Source: Clostridia bacterium (lineage in GTDB: Bacteria; Bacillota; Clostridia; UMGS1883). From it: DNA of 10,570 nt. How positions within the stretch are numbered: position 1 is the stretch's first letter; the number at the start of each line of letters is the position of its first letter. The notes beneath the pieces are model-generated. The model was not told the origin of the DNA. It made no database searches and saw only the letters and a list, made by a program, of their open reading frames with translations. This document shows positions 1 to 6,006 of the stretch, piece after piece. The stretch is from assembly GCA_017468215.1 (NCBI GenBank), contig JAFUJG010000341.1, positions 1 to 10,570 on the forward strand, read 5' to 3'. The position numbers were made by a program, and so were the translations under genes.

Positions 1-7
1 TAGTTAT

Positions 8-580
8 ATGCCTACAGTACAGGAACGATACGAAAGATTAAAAAGTGTGGTCGTTGAACGAAAAGAAGAATTCGACAGCCTTATTGACTTTATTGAAAAT
101 AAAACAGAATATCTTACTGCCCCTGCATCTACCAGGTTCCACTTATCAAAGGAGGGCGGTCTTTTAGAGCACAGTGTTAATGTATGTGAAAACATGCTCA
201 GGATAAAGCATGCACTTTATCCTGCTATCAGCGATGAAAGCTGTGTTATTGTAGCCCTCATACACGATTTGGGAAAGGTTGGCATGCCCGACAACCCCCA
301 GTATATTAAAAATGAACCCACAGCAAAGCAGAAGCAGTATGGCTTCCCCGCAACGGTACCCTACAGCTTTAACAATAATCTGACATATCTGTCGGTACCG
401 GTCAGAAGCCTTTATCTTGCACTTCCGCACATTTCCCTTACAGAGGAAGAAGTACAGGCTATTATATACCATGACGGTCAGTACGTTGATGATAACAAAA
501 GCGTTGCAACAAAAGAGTGCCCATTGCTTTTACTTTTGCAGTTTGCTGACACGTGGAGTGCGTTTGTAACAGAAAAATAA
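8..580 (+). CDS. HD-domain phosphohydrolase family protein (start not verifiable)
   Basis: A 190-residue soluble protein with the hallmarks of the HD metal-dependent phosphohydrolase superfamily. The motif GGLLEHS (His55) is followed by IHDLGKVG with the HD pair at His86-Asp87, then His141, a second His-Asp at 155-156 (YHDGQ) and an Asp at 181 (ADTW). This order of H...HD...D metal ligands is what the family uses. The GGLLEHS segment resembles the HD domains of YhaM-type exoribonucleases and of stand-alone phage/plasmid HD proteins, but there is no OB-fold or other partner domain, so the substrate (nucleotide, RNA end or other phosphoester) is not known. Only seven bases precede the ATG and that frame is open to the window edge, so no ribosome binding site can be seen and the true start could lie upstream. 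The stop codon lies inside an inverted repeat. It is followed by a 109-base gap before typA, so co-transcription with typA is uncertain. Confidence 0.75.
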   Translation: MPTVQERYERLKSVVVERKEEFDSLIDFIENKTEYLTAPASTRFHLSKEGGLLEHSVNVCENMLRIKHALYPAISDESCVIVALIHDLGKVGMPDNPQYIKNEPTAKQKQYGFPATVPYSFNNNLTYLSVPVRSLYLALPHISLTEEEVQAIIYHDGQYVDDNKSVATKECPLLLLLQFADTWSAFVTEK

Positions 581-602
581 TGAAATTATTTTTCTGTTGC
601 AG
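564..602 (+). terminator. AT-rich hairpin across the HD gene's stop codon, possible weak terminator
   Basis: Bases 568-581 (AACAGAAAAATAAT) and 585-598 (ATTATTTTTCTGTT) form a perfect 14-bp inverted repeat around a GAA loop. Allowing G-U pairs the stem extends to 564-602. The TAA stop (578-580) sits in the left arm. The right arm carries five T's, but no T-tract follows the stem, so this is not a classic intrinsic terminator. It could be a 3'-end stabilising hairpin or a weak terminator. Confidence 0.45.
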
Positions 603-637
603 TGAAGACGTAAGAAGGAATAGTGAATAGGTTAGTA

Positions 638-660
638 AGAAACTCCGCACATGGAGTTCT
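638..660 (+). other. Small hairpin in the leader upstream of typA
   Basis: AACTCC (641-646) pairs with GGAGTT (653-658) around a six-base loop, and a bulged A lets the stem reach 638-660. It lies 30 bases before the typA start. No T-tract follows, so it is not a terminator. No convincing sigma-A promoter was found in 603-689, and the role of the hairpin is unknown. Confidence 0.3.
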
Positions 661-689
661 GCTGATTAATTATACAACGGAGGAAAATT

Positions 690-2525
690 ATGACAGAACC
701 GAAGAATATACGAAATATAGCAATCATTGCCCACGTTGACCACGGTAAAACAACCCTGGTTGATGCCATGCTCAAGCAAAGCGGTGTTTTCCGTGAAAAT
801 GAGCAGGTTGATGAAAGAGTGATGGACTCTAACGACCTTGAAAAGGAAAGAGGTATTACAATCCTTGCCAAAAATACCTCCTTGGAATATAAGGGTGTTA
901 AGATTAATATCTTGGATACTCCCGGTCATGCTGACTTTGGCGGTGAGGTTGAGCGAGGACTTAAAATGGTTGACGGTGTACTTTTGCTTGTTGACGCATT
1001 TGAAGGCTGTATGCCCCAGACAAGATTTGTTCTTAAAAAGGCGTTAGCCCTTAATCTTTGTCCTATTATGGTTATTAACAAGGTTGACAGACCTAACGCA
1101 CGTCCTTACGAGGTAACAGACGAGCTTCTGGATTTGTTTATTGACCTTGACGCAACCGATGAACAGCTTGAAGCACCTGTTGTATACGTATCGGGCCGTG
1201 ACGGCTGGGCAAGCCTTGCACCCGAAAACCATCCCGATGATTTGAGCGTTTTGTTCGACATTATTGTTGACCATATTCCTGCACCAAAGGATACACGTGA
1301 GGGCAGCTTCCAGATGCTTGTAAGTAATATTGACTACGACCCCTTTACAGGTCGAATTGCAGTAGGTAGAATAAACCGTGGTATTGTAAAAACCAATATG
1401 CCCATAACCGTTTGCAAGGAGGGTGAAACCTCTTATAACGCAAGAGCAACAAAAATTCTTACCTATAAGGATGTAAAAAAGGAAACCGTTGAAGAAGCGG
1501 GTGCCGGTGAAATTGTTGCTATTTCTGGTATTGAAAAAATAAATATCGGTGACACAATCTGCGAACAGGGTGTTGTGGAGCCTCTTGAATTTGTGGCGGT
1601 GGATGAGCCTGTTCTATCCATGACATTCTCTGTTAACAACTCTCCCTTTGCAGGCCGTGTCGGTGATTATGTAACAAGCCGACATATCCGTGACAGACTG
1701 ATGAAGGAATTAGAGAGCAATATCAGCTTAAAAGTTGAAGAAACAGACTCGCCCGACAGCTTTATTGTTTCAGGCAGAGGCGAGTTGCATTTAAGCGTGC
1801 TTATTGAAAACATGCGCAGACAGGGCTATGAATTCCAGGTATCGAGACCGCAGACTATCAATAAAACAATCGACGGAGTTTTGTGTGAACCCATTGAGCT
1901 ATTGACAGTTGATGTTCCCGACGAGTTCACAGGTGTGGTTATGGAAGGCATCGGCTTGAGGAGAGGCACCATGACTAACATGGCACCCTCGGCACAGGGC
2001 TACACCAAGATGGAGTTCCGTATCCCGGCAAGGGGTCTTATCGGATACCGTAGTGAGCTTTTGACAGCCACAAAGGGCACAGGCGTTATAAACCATGTGT
2101 TTGACTGCTATGAGCCCTACACTCAAAGCGAAATTTCAACACGTTCACGTGGCTCCCTTATATCCTACGAAACAGGCGAAAGCGTAGCATACGGTCTTTT
2201 TAACGCACAGGATAGAGGCACTATGTTTATAGGTGCAGGCGTTGAGGTTTACGAGGGCATGGTTGTAGGTGAAAACGCACGTGGCGAGGATATTGTTGTT
2301 AACGTGTGCAAGCGTAAGCAGGCAACAAATATGCGTGCTGCAGGCAGCGACGAAGCGCTGAGGCTTGTATCACCCAAGGTGATGAGCCTGGAAGAATGCT
2401 TGGAGTTTATTGCAGACGACGAGCTTGTTGAAGTAACACCCAATCATCTGAGAATAAGAAAAAAGATACTTAATGCAGATTTGAGAGCAAAAGAAGCTAA
2501 CAGAAAAAAGAAGTCTATGGAATAA
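690..2525 (+). CDS. typA: Translational GTPase TypA/BipA
   Basis: A 611-residue GTPase of the EF-G/LepA class that binds ribosomes. In studied bacteria it supports ribosome assembly and growth under cold or other stress. The full set of G motifs is visible: P-loop AHVDHGKT at 14-21, switch I RGITI at 54-58, DTPGH at 76-80, NKVD at 130-133, and a G5-like SGR near 168. The chain then continues through the beta-barrel domain II, the EF-G-like domains III and V (the GRGELHLSVLIENMRRQGYE region) and the TypA-specific C-terminal domain, which ends in a Lys/Arg-rich tail. The length fits the family (about 600-615 residues), so the gene looks complete. The start is supported by GGAGG at 679-683, six bases before the ATG. 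A Cmk-like gene follows after 19 bases, suggesting a two-gene operon. Confidence 0.97.
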   Translation: MTEPKNIRNIAIIAHVDHGKTTLVDAMLKQSGVFRENEQVDERVMDSNDLEKERGITILAKNTSLEYKGVKINILDTPGHADFGGEVERGLKMVDGVLLLVDAFEGCMPQTRFVLKKALALNLCPIMVINKVDRPNARPYEVTDELLDLFIDLDATDEQLEAPVVYVSGRDGWASLAPENHPDDLSVLFDIIVDHIPAPKDTREGSFQMLVSNIDYDPFTGRIAVGRINRGIVKTNMPITVCKEGETSYNARATKILTYKDVKKETVEEAGAGEIVAISGIEKINIGDTICEQGVVEPLEFVAVDEPVLSMTFSVNNSPFAGRVGDYVTSRHIRDRLMKELESNISLKVEETDSPDSFIVSGRGELHLSVLIENMRRQGYEFQVSRPQTINKTIDGVLCEPIELLTVDVPDEFTGVVMEGIGLRRGTMTNMAPSAQGYTKMEFRIPARGLIGYRSELLTATKGTGVINHVFDCYEPYTQSEISTRSRGSLISYETGESVAYGLFNAQDRGTMFIGAGVEVYEGMVVGENARGEDIVVNVCKRKQATNMRAAGSDEALRLVSPKVMSLEECLEFIADDELVEVTPNHLRIRKKILNADLRAKEANRKKKSME

Positions 2526-2544
2526 AAAAGAAAGGGGAAAGGTT

Positions 2545-3129
2545 ATGAAAAAGTTTATTATTACAATCGGTCGTAGCTATGGCTCAGGCGGAAGAATGGT
2601 AGGATTAAAAATTGCTGAGGATTTGGGCATTAAATGCTACAACAGCGAGCTGTTGATTGAAGCTGCAAAGGAAAGCGGCCTCTGTCACGAGGTGTTCGAA
2701 AAAATTGACGAAAAGCCTATTTCGGCATTCCTTTCCTTCTCTGCAGGAAAATATGACCATGGCGAGATGCCACTTAATCACAAGGTGTTCCTTGCCCAGA
2801 TGCAGACAATCAAGAAAATTGCCGAAAGAGAAAGCTGTGTTATCGTGGGCAGATGTGCTGACTATGTGCTCCGTGAAAGAGACGATGTGATAAACGTGTT
2901 TATTACCGCTCCATTTGAAGACAGAGTACAGAGAGCCATTGACCGTGACGATGTTCTTCCCGGCAAGGCTGAAAAGCGAGTTAGACGAATTGACAAGGAA
3001 AGAGCAAATTACTACAACTTCTACTCCACAAAGCGCTGGGGCGTTGCAGACAGCTATGATATTTGCTTAGACTCGAGTAAGTTTGGTATTGAAGGCTGTG
3101 CGAAGATTATTGAAAGCTTAATAAAGTAA
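2545..3129 (+). CDS. Cytidylate kinase-like family protein
   Basis: A 194-residue P-loop protein of the cytidylate-kinase-like group (Pfam Cytidylate_kin2 type), common in Clostridia. It opens with IITIGRSYGSGG (P-loop GRSYGSGGR at 9-17), followed by the typical AEDLGIKCYNSELL stretch. A second strand-loop CVIVGRCADYVLR (98-110) and an Arg/Lys-rich lid-like region at about 144-166 (KRVRRIDKERANYY) agree with a nucleoside-monophosphate-kinase fold. The family's real substrate is not established, and it differs from the essential Cmk, so no gene symbol is given. A purine-rich Shine-Dalgarno (GGGGAAAGG, 2534-2542) precedes the ATG. The gene follows typA by 19 bases and ends just before a bidirectional terminator, so it is probably the last gene of the typA operon. 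Confidence 0.85.
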   Translation: MKKFIITIGRSYGSGGRMVGLKIAEDLGIKCYNSELLIEAAKESGLCHEVFEKIDEKPISAFLSFSAGKYDHGEMPLNHKVFLAQMQTIKKIAERESCVIVGRCADYVLRERDDVINVFITAPFEDRVQRAIDRDDVLPGKAEKRVRRIDKERANYYNFYSTKRWGVADSYDICLDSSKFGIEGCAKIIESLIK

Positions 3130-3132
3130 TAA

Positions 3133-3169
3133 AAAATACGGCGATATTAAACATCGCCGTATTTTATTT
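3133..3169. terminator. Bidirectional intrinsic terminator between convergent genes
   Basis: AAAATACGGCGAT (3133-3145) and ATCGCCGTATTTT (3153-3165) form a perfect 13-bp stem around a seven-base loop. T-rich sequence follows on the plus strand (3162-3169), and the run of A's at 3131-3136 gives a U-tract on the minus strand. It serves both the Cmk-like gene (stop at 3127-3129) and the NUDIX gene, whose stop codon (3147-3149) lies in the loop. Confidence 0.9.
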
Positions 3170-3611
3170 CGTGAGATATTAATGTGTCTTTTTCGTAGTT
3201 AAGAGTTAAATAAAAAAATGGGTCGCCTCGTCTGAGAGCGTCAAGAAAGATTTTGTCGCCATCCCACAGGGTAAGGTTGTACAAGTCATCGATATCAATC
3301 CATTCTAAAGTGCCCTCGTCACAATCTTTAATTGTGCCCGAAAAGTCGCTGCAGGTAAAAAGGTGCATATCTTCATCGTAGTAGTAACTGTTTCTGAAAT
3401 AGATAATGCCCCGATAGGAGACCGAGCGAAGGGTAAGCCCCGTTTCCTCGTATGCTTCACGGATAACGCAGTCGTAGGGGGTTTCGCCATTCTCAAACTT
3501 GCCGCCAATGCCTATCCACTTGTCTTTATTCATATCGTTTTCTTTTTTAGTGCGGTGAAGCATAAGATATTTGTGGTCTTTTTCAATGTAGCAAAGAGTT
3601 GTTTGTTTCAT
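3147..3611 (-). CDS. NUDIX hydrolase (MutT-like)
   Basis: A 154-residue enzyme that should hydrolyse a nucleoside-diphosphate-linked substrate. The NUDIX box GX5EX7REUXEEXGU is perfect at residues 37-59: Gly37, Glu43, Arg51-Glu52, Glu55-Glu56, Gly58-Leu59. The preceding KWIGIGGKFENGE is typical of small MutT/8-oxo-dGTP diphosphatase-like proteins of Firmicutes, so oxidised nucleotide clean-up is a reasonable but unproven role. The ATG at 3611-3609 has only a weak Shine-Dalgarno-like GGTGAT three bases upstream, and the predicted transcription start is only about nine bases before it. The last eight or so codons are read through the left half of the terminator hairpin as transcribed. The gene is convergent with the Cmk-like gene and divergent from marR. 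Confidence 0.93.
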   Translation of the reverse strand: MKQTTLCYIEKDHKYLMLHRTKKENDMNKDKWIGIGGKFENGETPYDCVIREAYEETGLTLRSVSYRGIIYFRNSYYYDEDMHLFTCSDFSGTIKDCDEGTLEWIDIDDLYNLTLWDGDKIFLDALRRGDPFFYLTLNYEKDTLISHEIKYGDV

Positions 3612-3626
3612 ATTATCACCAAGGGT

Positions 3627-3654
3627 ATTATATCATAAATCTAAAGGATTTCAA
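3627..3654 (-). promoter_or_regulatory. Sigma-A type promoter of the NUDIX gene
   Basis: On the minus strand, TTGAAA (3654-3649) and a perfect TATAAT (3632-3627) are separated by 16 bases. The start of transcription should be near 3620, giving a very short leader before the ATG at 3611. Confidence 0.8.
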
Positions 3655-3663
3655 TGGTATAAT
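3655..3663 (+). promoter_or_regulatory. Possible extended -10 promoter pointing toward marR
   Basis: TGGTATAAT on the plus strand is a perfect extended -10 (TGnTATAAT), but no -35 box is evident 16-18 bases upstream. If used, transcription would begin near 3670, where a hairpin begins. It lies back to back with the NUDIX -35 box. Confidence 0.35.
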
Positions 3664-3665
3664 TG

Positions 3666-3709
3666 GCACATCGCCGTTTCCGAGTATACGAGGAAAATCT
3701 CGGCGGTGC
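3666..3709. repeat. Imperfect palindrome in the divergent intergenic region
   Basis: CATCGCCG (3669-3676) pairs with CGGCGGTG (3701-3708) with one G-U pair. Alternatively, GCAC plus CGCCG (3666-3676, with an AT bulge) pairs with CGGCGGTGC (3701-3709). Inside, TTTCC (3677-3681) pairs with GGAAA (3692-3696). Together this makes a two-part hairpin about 44 bases long. It has no T-tract and lies outside the core of either called promoter. It may be a structured RNA segment or part of a dispersed palindromic repeat. Confidence 0.5.
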
Positions 3710-3726
3710 ATAAAATCCTGCGGAGC

Positions 3727-3758
3727 ATATAATGACCGAATTTGTGAGGTCATTATAT
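3727..3758. repeat. Perfect 11-bp inverted repeat
   Basis: ATATAATGACC (3727-3737) and GGTCATTATAT (3748-3758) are perfect inverted copies around a ten-base spacer. It lies 20-50 bases upstream of the marR -35 box. It could be a protein-binding site or a hairpin. No T-tract follows. Confidence 0.6.
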
Positions 3759-3761
3759 CAC

Positions 3762-3786
3762 TTGTGTCAAGTGGGTATTGACACAA
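3762..3786. promoter_or_regulatory. Inverted repeat overlapping the marR -35 box, possible second operator
   Basis: TTGTGTCAA (3762-3770) and TTGACACAA (3778-3786) are perfect 9-bp inverted copies separated by seven bases. The right half contains the -35 hexamer TTGACA. A competing perfect hairpin, CACTTG-TGT-CAAGTG (3759-3773), uses the left arm. A regulator bound here would block or contact the polymerase. Which regulator is unknown. Confidence 0.5.
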
Positions 3787-3806
3787 AATAGTTAGTATGC
3801 TAAAAT
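3778..3806 (+). promoter_or_regulatory. Sigma-A type promoter of the marR-ABC operon
   Basis: A perfect -35 TTGACA (3778-3783) and -10 TAAAAT (3801-3806) are separated by exactly 17 bases. The start should be near 3813, about 26 bases before the marR ATG. Confidence 0.85.
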
Positions 3807-3824
3807 TAGTATGCTAACTATTTT
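3785..3824. promoter_or_regulatory. Tandem palindromic operator on the marR -10 box
   Basis: The 12-mer TTAGTATGCTAA occurs twice, at 3792-3803 and 3806-3817, two bases apart. Each copy is a near-palindrome (TTAG-N4-CTAA). The pair is framed by AAAATAGTTAG (3785-3795) and CTAACTATTTT (3814-3824), so the whole block is one long imperfect palindrome. It covers the -10 box and the expected start point. TTAG-N4-CTAA sites of this kind are typical of autoregulating MarR proteins, so the product of the next gene is the likely ligand (inference). Read as RNA from an upstream start, it would form a long hairpin followed by six T's (3821-3826). Confidence 0.8.
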
Positions 3825-3838
3825 TTGGGAGGTGCAGA

Positions 3839-4276
3839 ATGAGAGAGGTTGAAAAGCTTGTCCGAGAGGTTAACAGGCTTCATTTTACAACATTTCATCA
3901 GACATTGTCGCAGTTTGGACTGGGCAAGGGTCAACCGCCGATACTTAAGTATCTGTCTGAAAACGACGGATGTAAGCAAAGCGAAATTGCACAGCGTGAG
4001 CATGTGAGTGCGGCGACAACAACGGTTATGCTCCAGACTATGGAAAAAAACGGACTTATCCAAAGAAAATCCGACGAAAATGATTTGAGAATAATGAGGG
4101 TTTATATAACCGACAAGGGCAGACAAATGCAGAAAAAGTGCGACGAGGCTATTGAAAATATGGAGAAGGAAATTTATGAGGGCTTTACTCCTGATGAAAT
4201 TGAGACCTTTAAAATGCTTCTTACAAAAAAGCGTGACAGACTTAAAGTGCTTTTAGAAATGGAGGAAAAAAGATGA
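3839..4276 (+). CDS. MarR family transcriptional regulator
   Basis: A 145-residue winged helix-turn-helix regulator of normal MarR size. The DNA-binding core runs from about residue 33 to 94. The helix pair KQSEIAQREHVSAATTTVMLQTMEKNGLI (46-74) is followed by the wing RKSDENDLRIMRVYITDKG (76-94), with the conserved Asp79, Asp82 and Arg84 and the terminal T-x-x-G. The N-terminal and C-terminal helices (2-24, 117-142) should form the dimer interface. The start is supported by GGGAGGTG at 3827-3834. The gene is first in an operon with two ABC exporter genes and has a tandem palindromic operator on its promoter. It is therefore probably an autorepressor that releases on binding a compound the exporter removes. 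No Cys-based redox sensor pattern stands out (Cys45, Cys101 only), and the ligand is unknown. Confidence 0.93.
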   Translation: MREVEKLVREVNRLHFTTFHQTLSQFGLGKGQPPILKYLSENDGCKQSEIAQREHVSAATTTVMLQTMEKNGLIQRKSDENDLRIMRVYITDKGRQMQKKCDEAIENMEKEIYEGFTPDEIETFKMLLTKKRDRLKVLLEMEEKR

Positions 4277-6006
4277 AAAGATATCTTAAATATCTCAACG
4301 GTGCATGGATATGGGTTATACTGGCACCCGTACTCATGATACTTGAGGTTTTTTGTGACCTGAGACAGCCCGATATAATGAGCGATATAGTTGATATCGG
4401 TATCCGTGAGGGTGCAGGTTATATGTACATACTCAGAAAGGGTATCGAAATGATGGGCGTTGCAGTTCTTGGCATGATAGGCGGCGTAGGCTGTGGCTTT
4501 TTTGCCACAAAGGCAAGCCAGTATTTCGGCTACAAGCTCCGTGATGATATCTACAAAAAGATACAGGAGTTTTCCTTTGCAAACATTGACCGCTTTTCAA
4601 CGGCAAGTTTGGTTACAAGAACAACAAACGACGTTGTTATGCTGCAGAACATTGTGGGTATGGCACTTCGTATGATGGTGCGTTCACCTATGCTGTTCGT
4701 GGGTGGTATCATATATGCTGTAAGGCTTCAGCCTCAGCTGGCTGTTGTTTTCCTTGTTGCAATTCCGCTTATTGTGGCAATCATTGCATTTAATATCAAA
4801 AAGACTTTCCCGCTTTTCAAGGTGGTACAATCAAAGCTTGACAAGGTAAACGCAGTTATTCAGGAAAACTTAACAGGCATAAGAGTTGTAAAGGCTTATA
4901 ACCGTGCCGAGCACGAGGCAAAGCGTTTTGGTGGTGCCAACGATGAATATGTTGATATTTCCATCCGTGCTAATAAGCTTATGGCACTTATGATGCCCGG
5001 TGTATCTATTGTTATGAACATATCCGTTGTTGCAATTATGTGGTTTGGTGCACGCCTTGTAGGTGCAGGTGACATGAAGGTGGGCGACGTTTCGGCATTC
5101 ATTATGTACGCAACACGAATTTTGTCTTCTATAATGATGATGAGCATGATGTTTATGTCTCTGTCACGTGCATCTGCCTCCGCTGCAAGAATTAGCGAGG
5201 TTCTTGACGAAAAGGTTGATATTACAAATCCCAAGGCTCCCAGAACAGAAAAGGTTAAGGAAGGCAGTGTTGAGTTTAAAAATGTTTCTTTCCGTTACCG
5301 TGGGGCAGGTGGTGAGGATGTTCTTAAGAATATTTCCTTTACGGTTGAACCGGGAGAAACCCTGGCTATACTGGGCTCAACAGGCTCGGGTAAGTCAACA
5401 CTTGTAAACCTTATTCCACGCCTTTACGATGTAACAGGCGGTCAGGTGCTTGTTGACGGAACAGATGTAAGGAACTACGATATCGAAACCCTCCGTGAGG
5501 GCATAGGCATGGTATTGCAGAGCGTTATTCTCTTTACAGGTACAATTGCCGAAAACCTCCGTTGGGGCAAGGAGGATGCTACCGAGGAGGAAATAAACGA
5601 GGCAGCACAAAGAGCACAGGCAGCTGAATTTATCGGCAAAAATCCCGACGGATATGACGCAATCTTAGGTCAAAGAGGTGTTAACTTCTCCGGCGGTCAG
5701 AAGCAGAGATTGTCTATTGCTCGTGCACTTATCAAAAAACCCAAGATTTTAATCTTCGACGACTCCACAAGTGCTGTCGATACAGCCACAGAGGGCAAAA
5801 TAAGAAAAACACTTCGTGAAGAAATGGGCGACAGCACACTTATACTTATTGCACAGCGTATTTCTGCCGTGAGAGACGCAGACAAAATCCTTGTTATGGA
5901 AAACGGACAGATTGTAGGCATGGGCACACATGATGAGCTCATGGAAAATAACGGAGTTTATCAGGAGATTTACTATTCACAGATGGAAAGGAGTGAAGAA
6001 GAATGA
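4273..6006 (+). CDS. ABC exporter half-transporter, degenerate-site subunit
   Basis: A 577-residue half-transporter with an N-terminal six-helix membrane domain (about 10-300) and a C-terminal ATPase domain (about 333-577). In the ATPase domain one sees the aromatic A-loop Tyr342, Walker A GSTGSGKST (368-376), Q-loop Gln416, an intact signature FSGGQ (472-476), and Walker B KILIFDD (491-497). The catalytic Glu is replaced by Asp497, and the switch His is replaced by Gln528 (IAQRIS). This combination marks the subunit that supplies the degenerate Walker site of a heterodimeric exporter, as in the TM287/288 and BmrC/BmrD class. Its ATG overlaps the marR stop in an ATGA (4273-4276), with GGAGG at 4261-4265. 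It also overlaps the next gene by ATGA, so the two subunits are translationally coupled. The substrate is not known; drug or peptide export is inferred from the family and the MarR neighbour. Confidence 0.93.
   Translation: MKRYLKYLNGAWIWVILAPVLMILEVFCDLRQPDIMSDIVDIGIREGAGYMYILRKGIEMMGVAVLGMIGGVGCGFFATKASQYFGYKLRDDIYKKIQEFSFANIDRFSTASLVTRTTNDVVMLQNIVGMALRMMVRSPMLFVGGIIYAVRLQPQLAVVFLVAIPLIVAIIAFNIKKTFPLFKVVQSKLDKVNAVIQENLTGIRVVKAYNRAEHEAKRFGGANDEYVDISIRANKLMALMMPGVSIVMNISVVAIMWFGARLVGAGDMKVGDVSAFIMYATRILSSIMMMSMMFMSLSRASASAARISEVLDEKVDITNPKAPRTEKVKEGSVEFKNVSFRYRGAGGEDVLKNISFTVEPGETLAILGSTGSGKSTLVNLIPRLYDVTGGQVLVDGTDVRNYDIETLREGIGMVLQSVILFTGTIAENLRWGKEDATEEEINEAAQRAQAAEFIGKNPDGYDAILGQRGVNFSGGQKQRLSIARALIKKPKILIFDDSTSAVDTATEGKIRKTLREEMGDSTLILIAQRISAVRDADKILVMENGQIVGMGTHDELMENNGVYQEIYYSQMERSEEE

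Noticed and set aside
668-675. TTATAC-like -10 box just before typA
   Set aside because: Its start point would fall inside the Shine-Dalgarno (679-683), and there is no -35 partner.
3599-3781. 60-codon plus-strand frame across the NUDIX/marR intergenic region
   Set aside because: It begins inside the NUDIX gene, lacks a Shine-Dalgarno and runs through the palindromes and promoter. Its translation resembles no known family.
4273-6006. Asp497 and Gln528 as signs of a decaying pseudogene
   Set aside because: The frame is full length and all other motifs are intact. The changes match the normal degenerate site of heterodimeric exporters and are complemented by the partner subunit.
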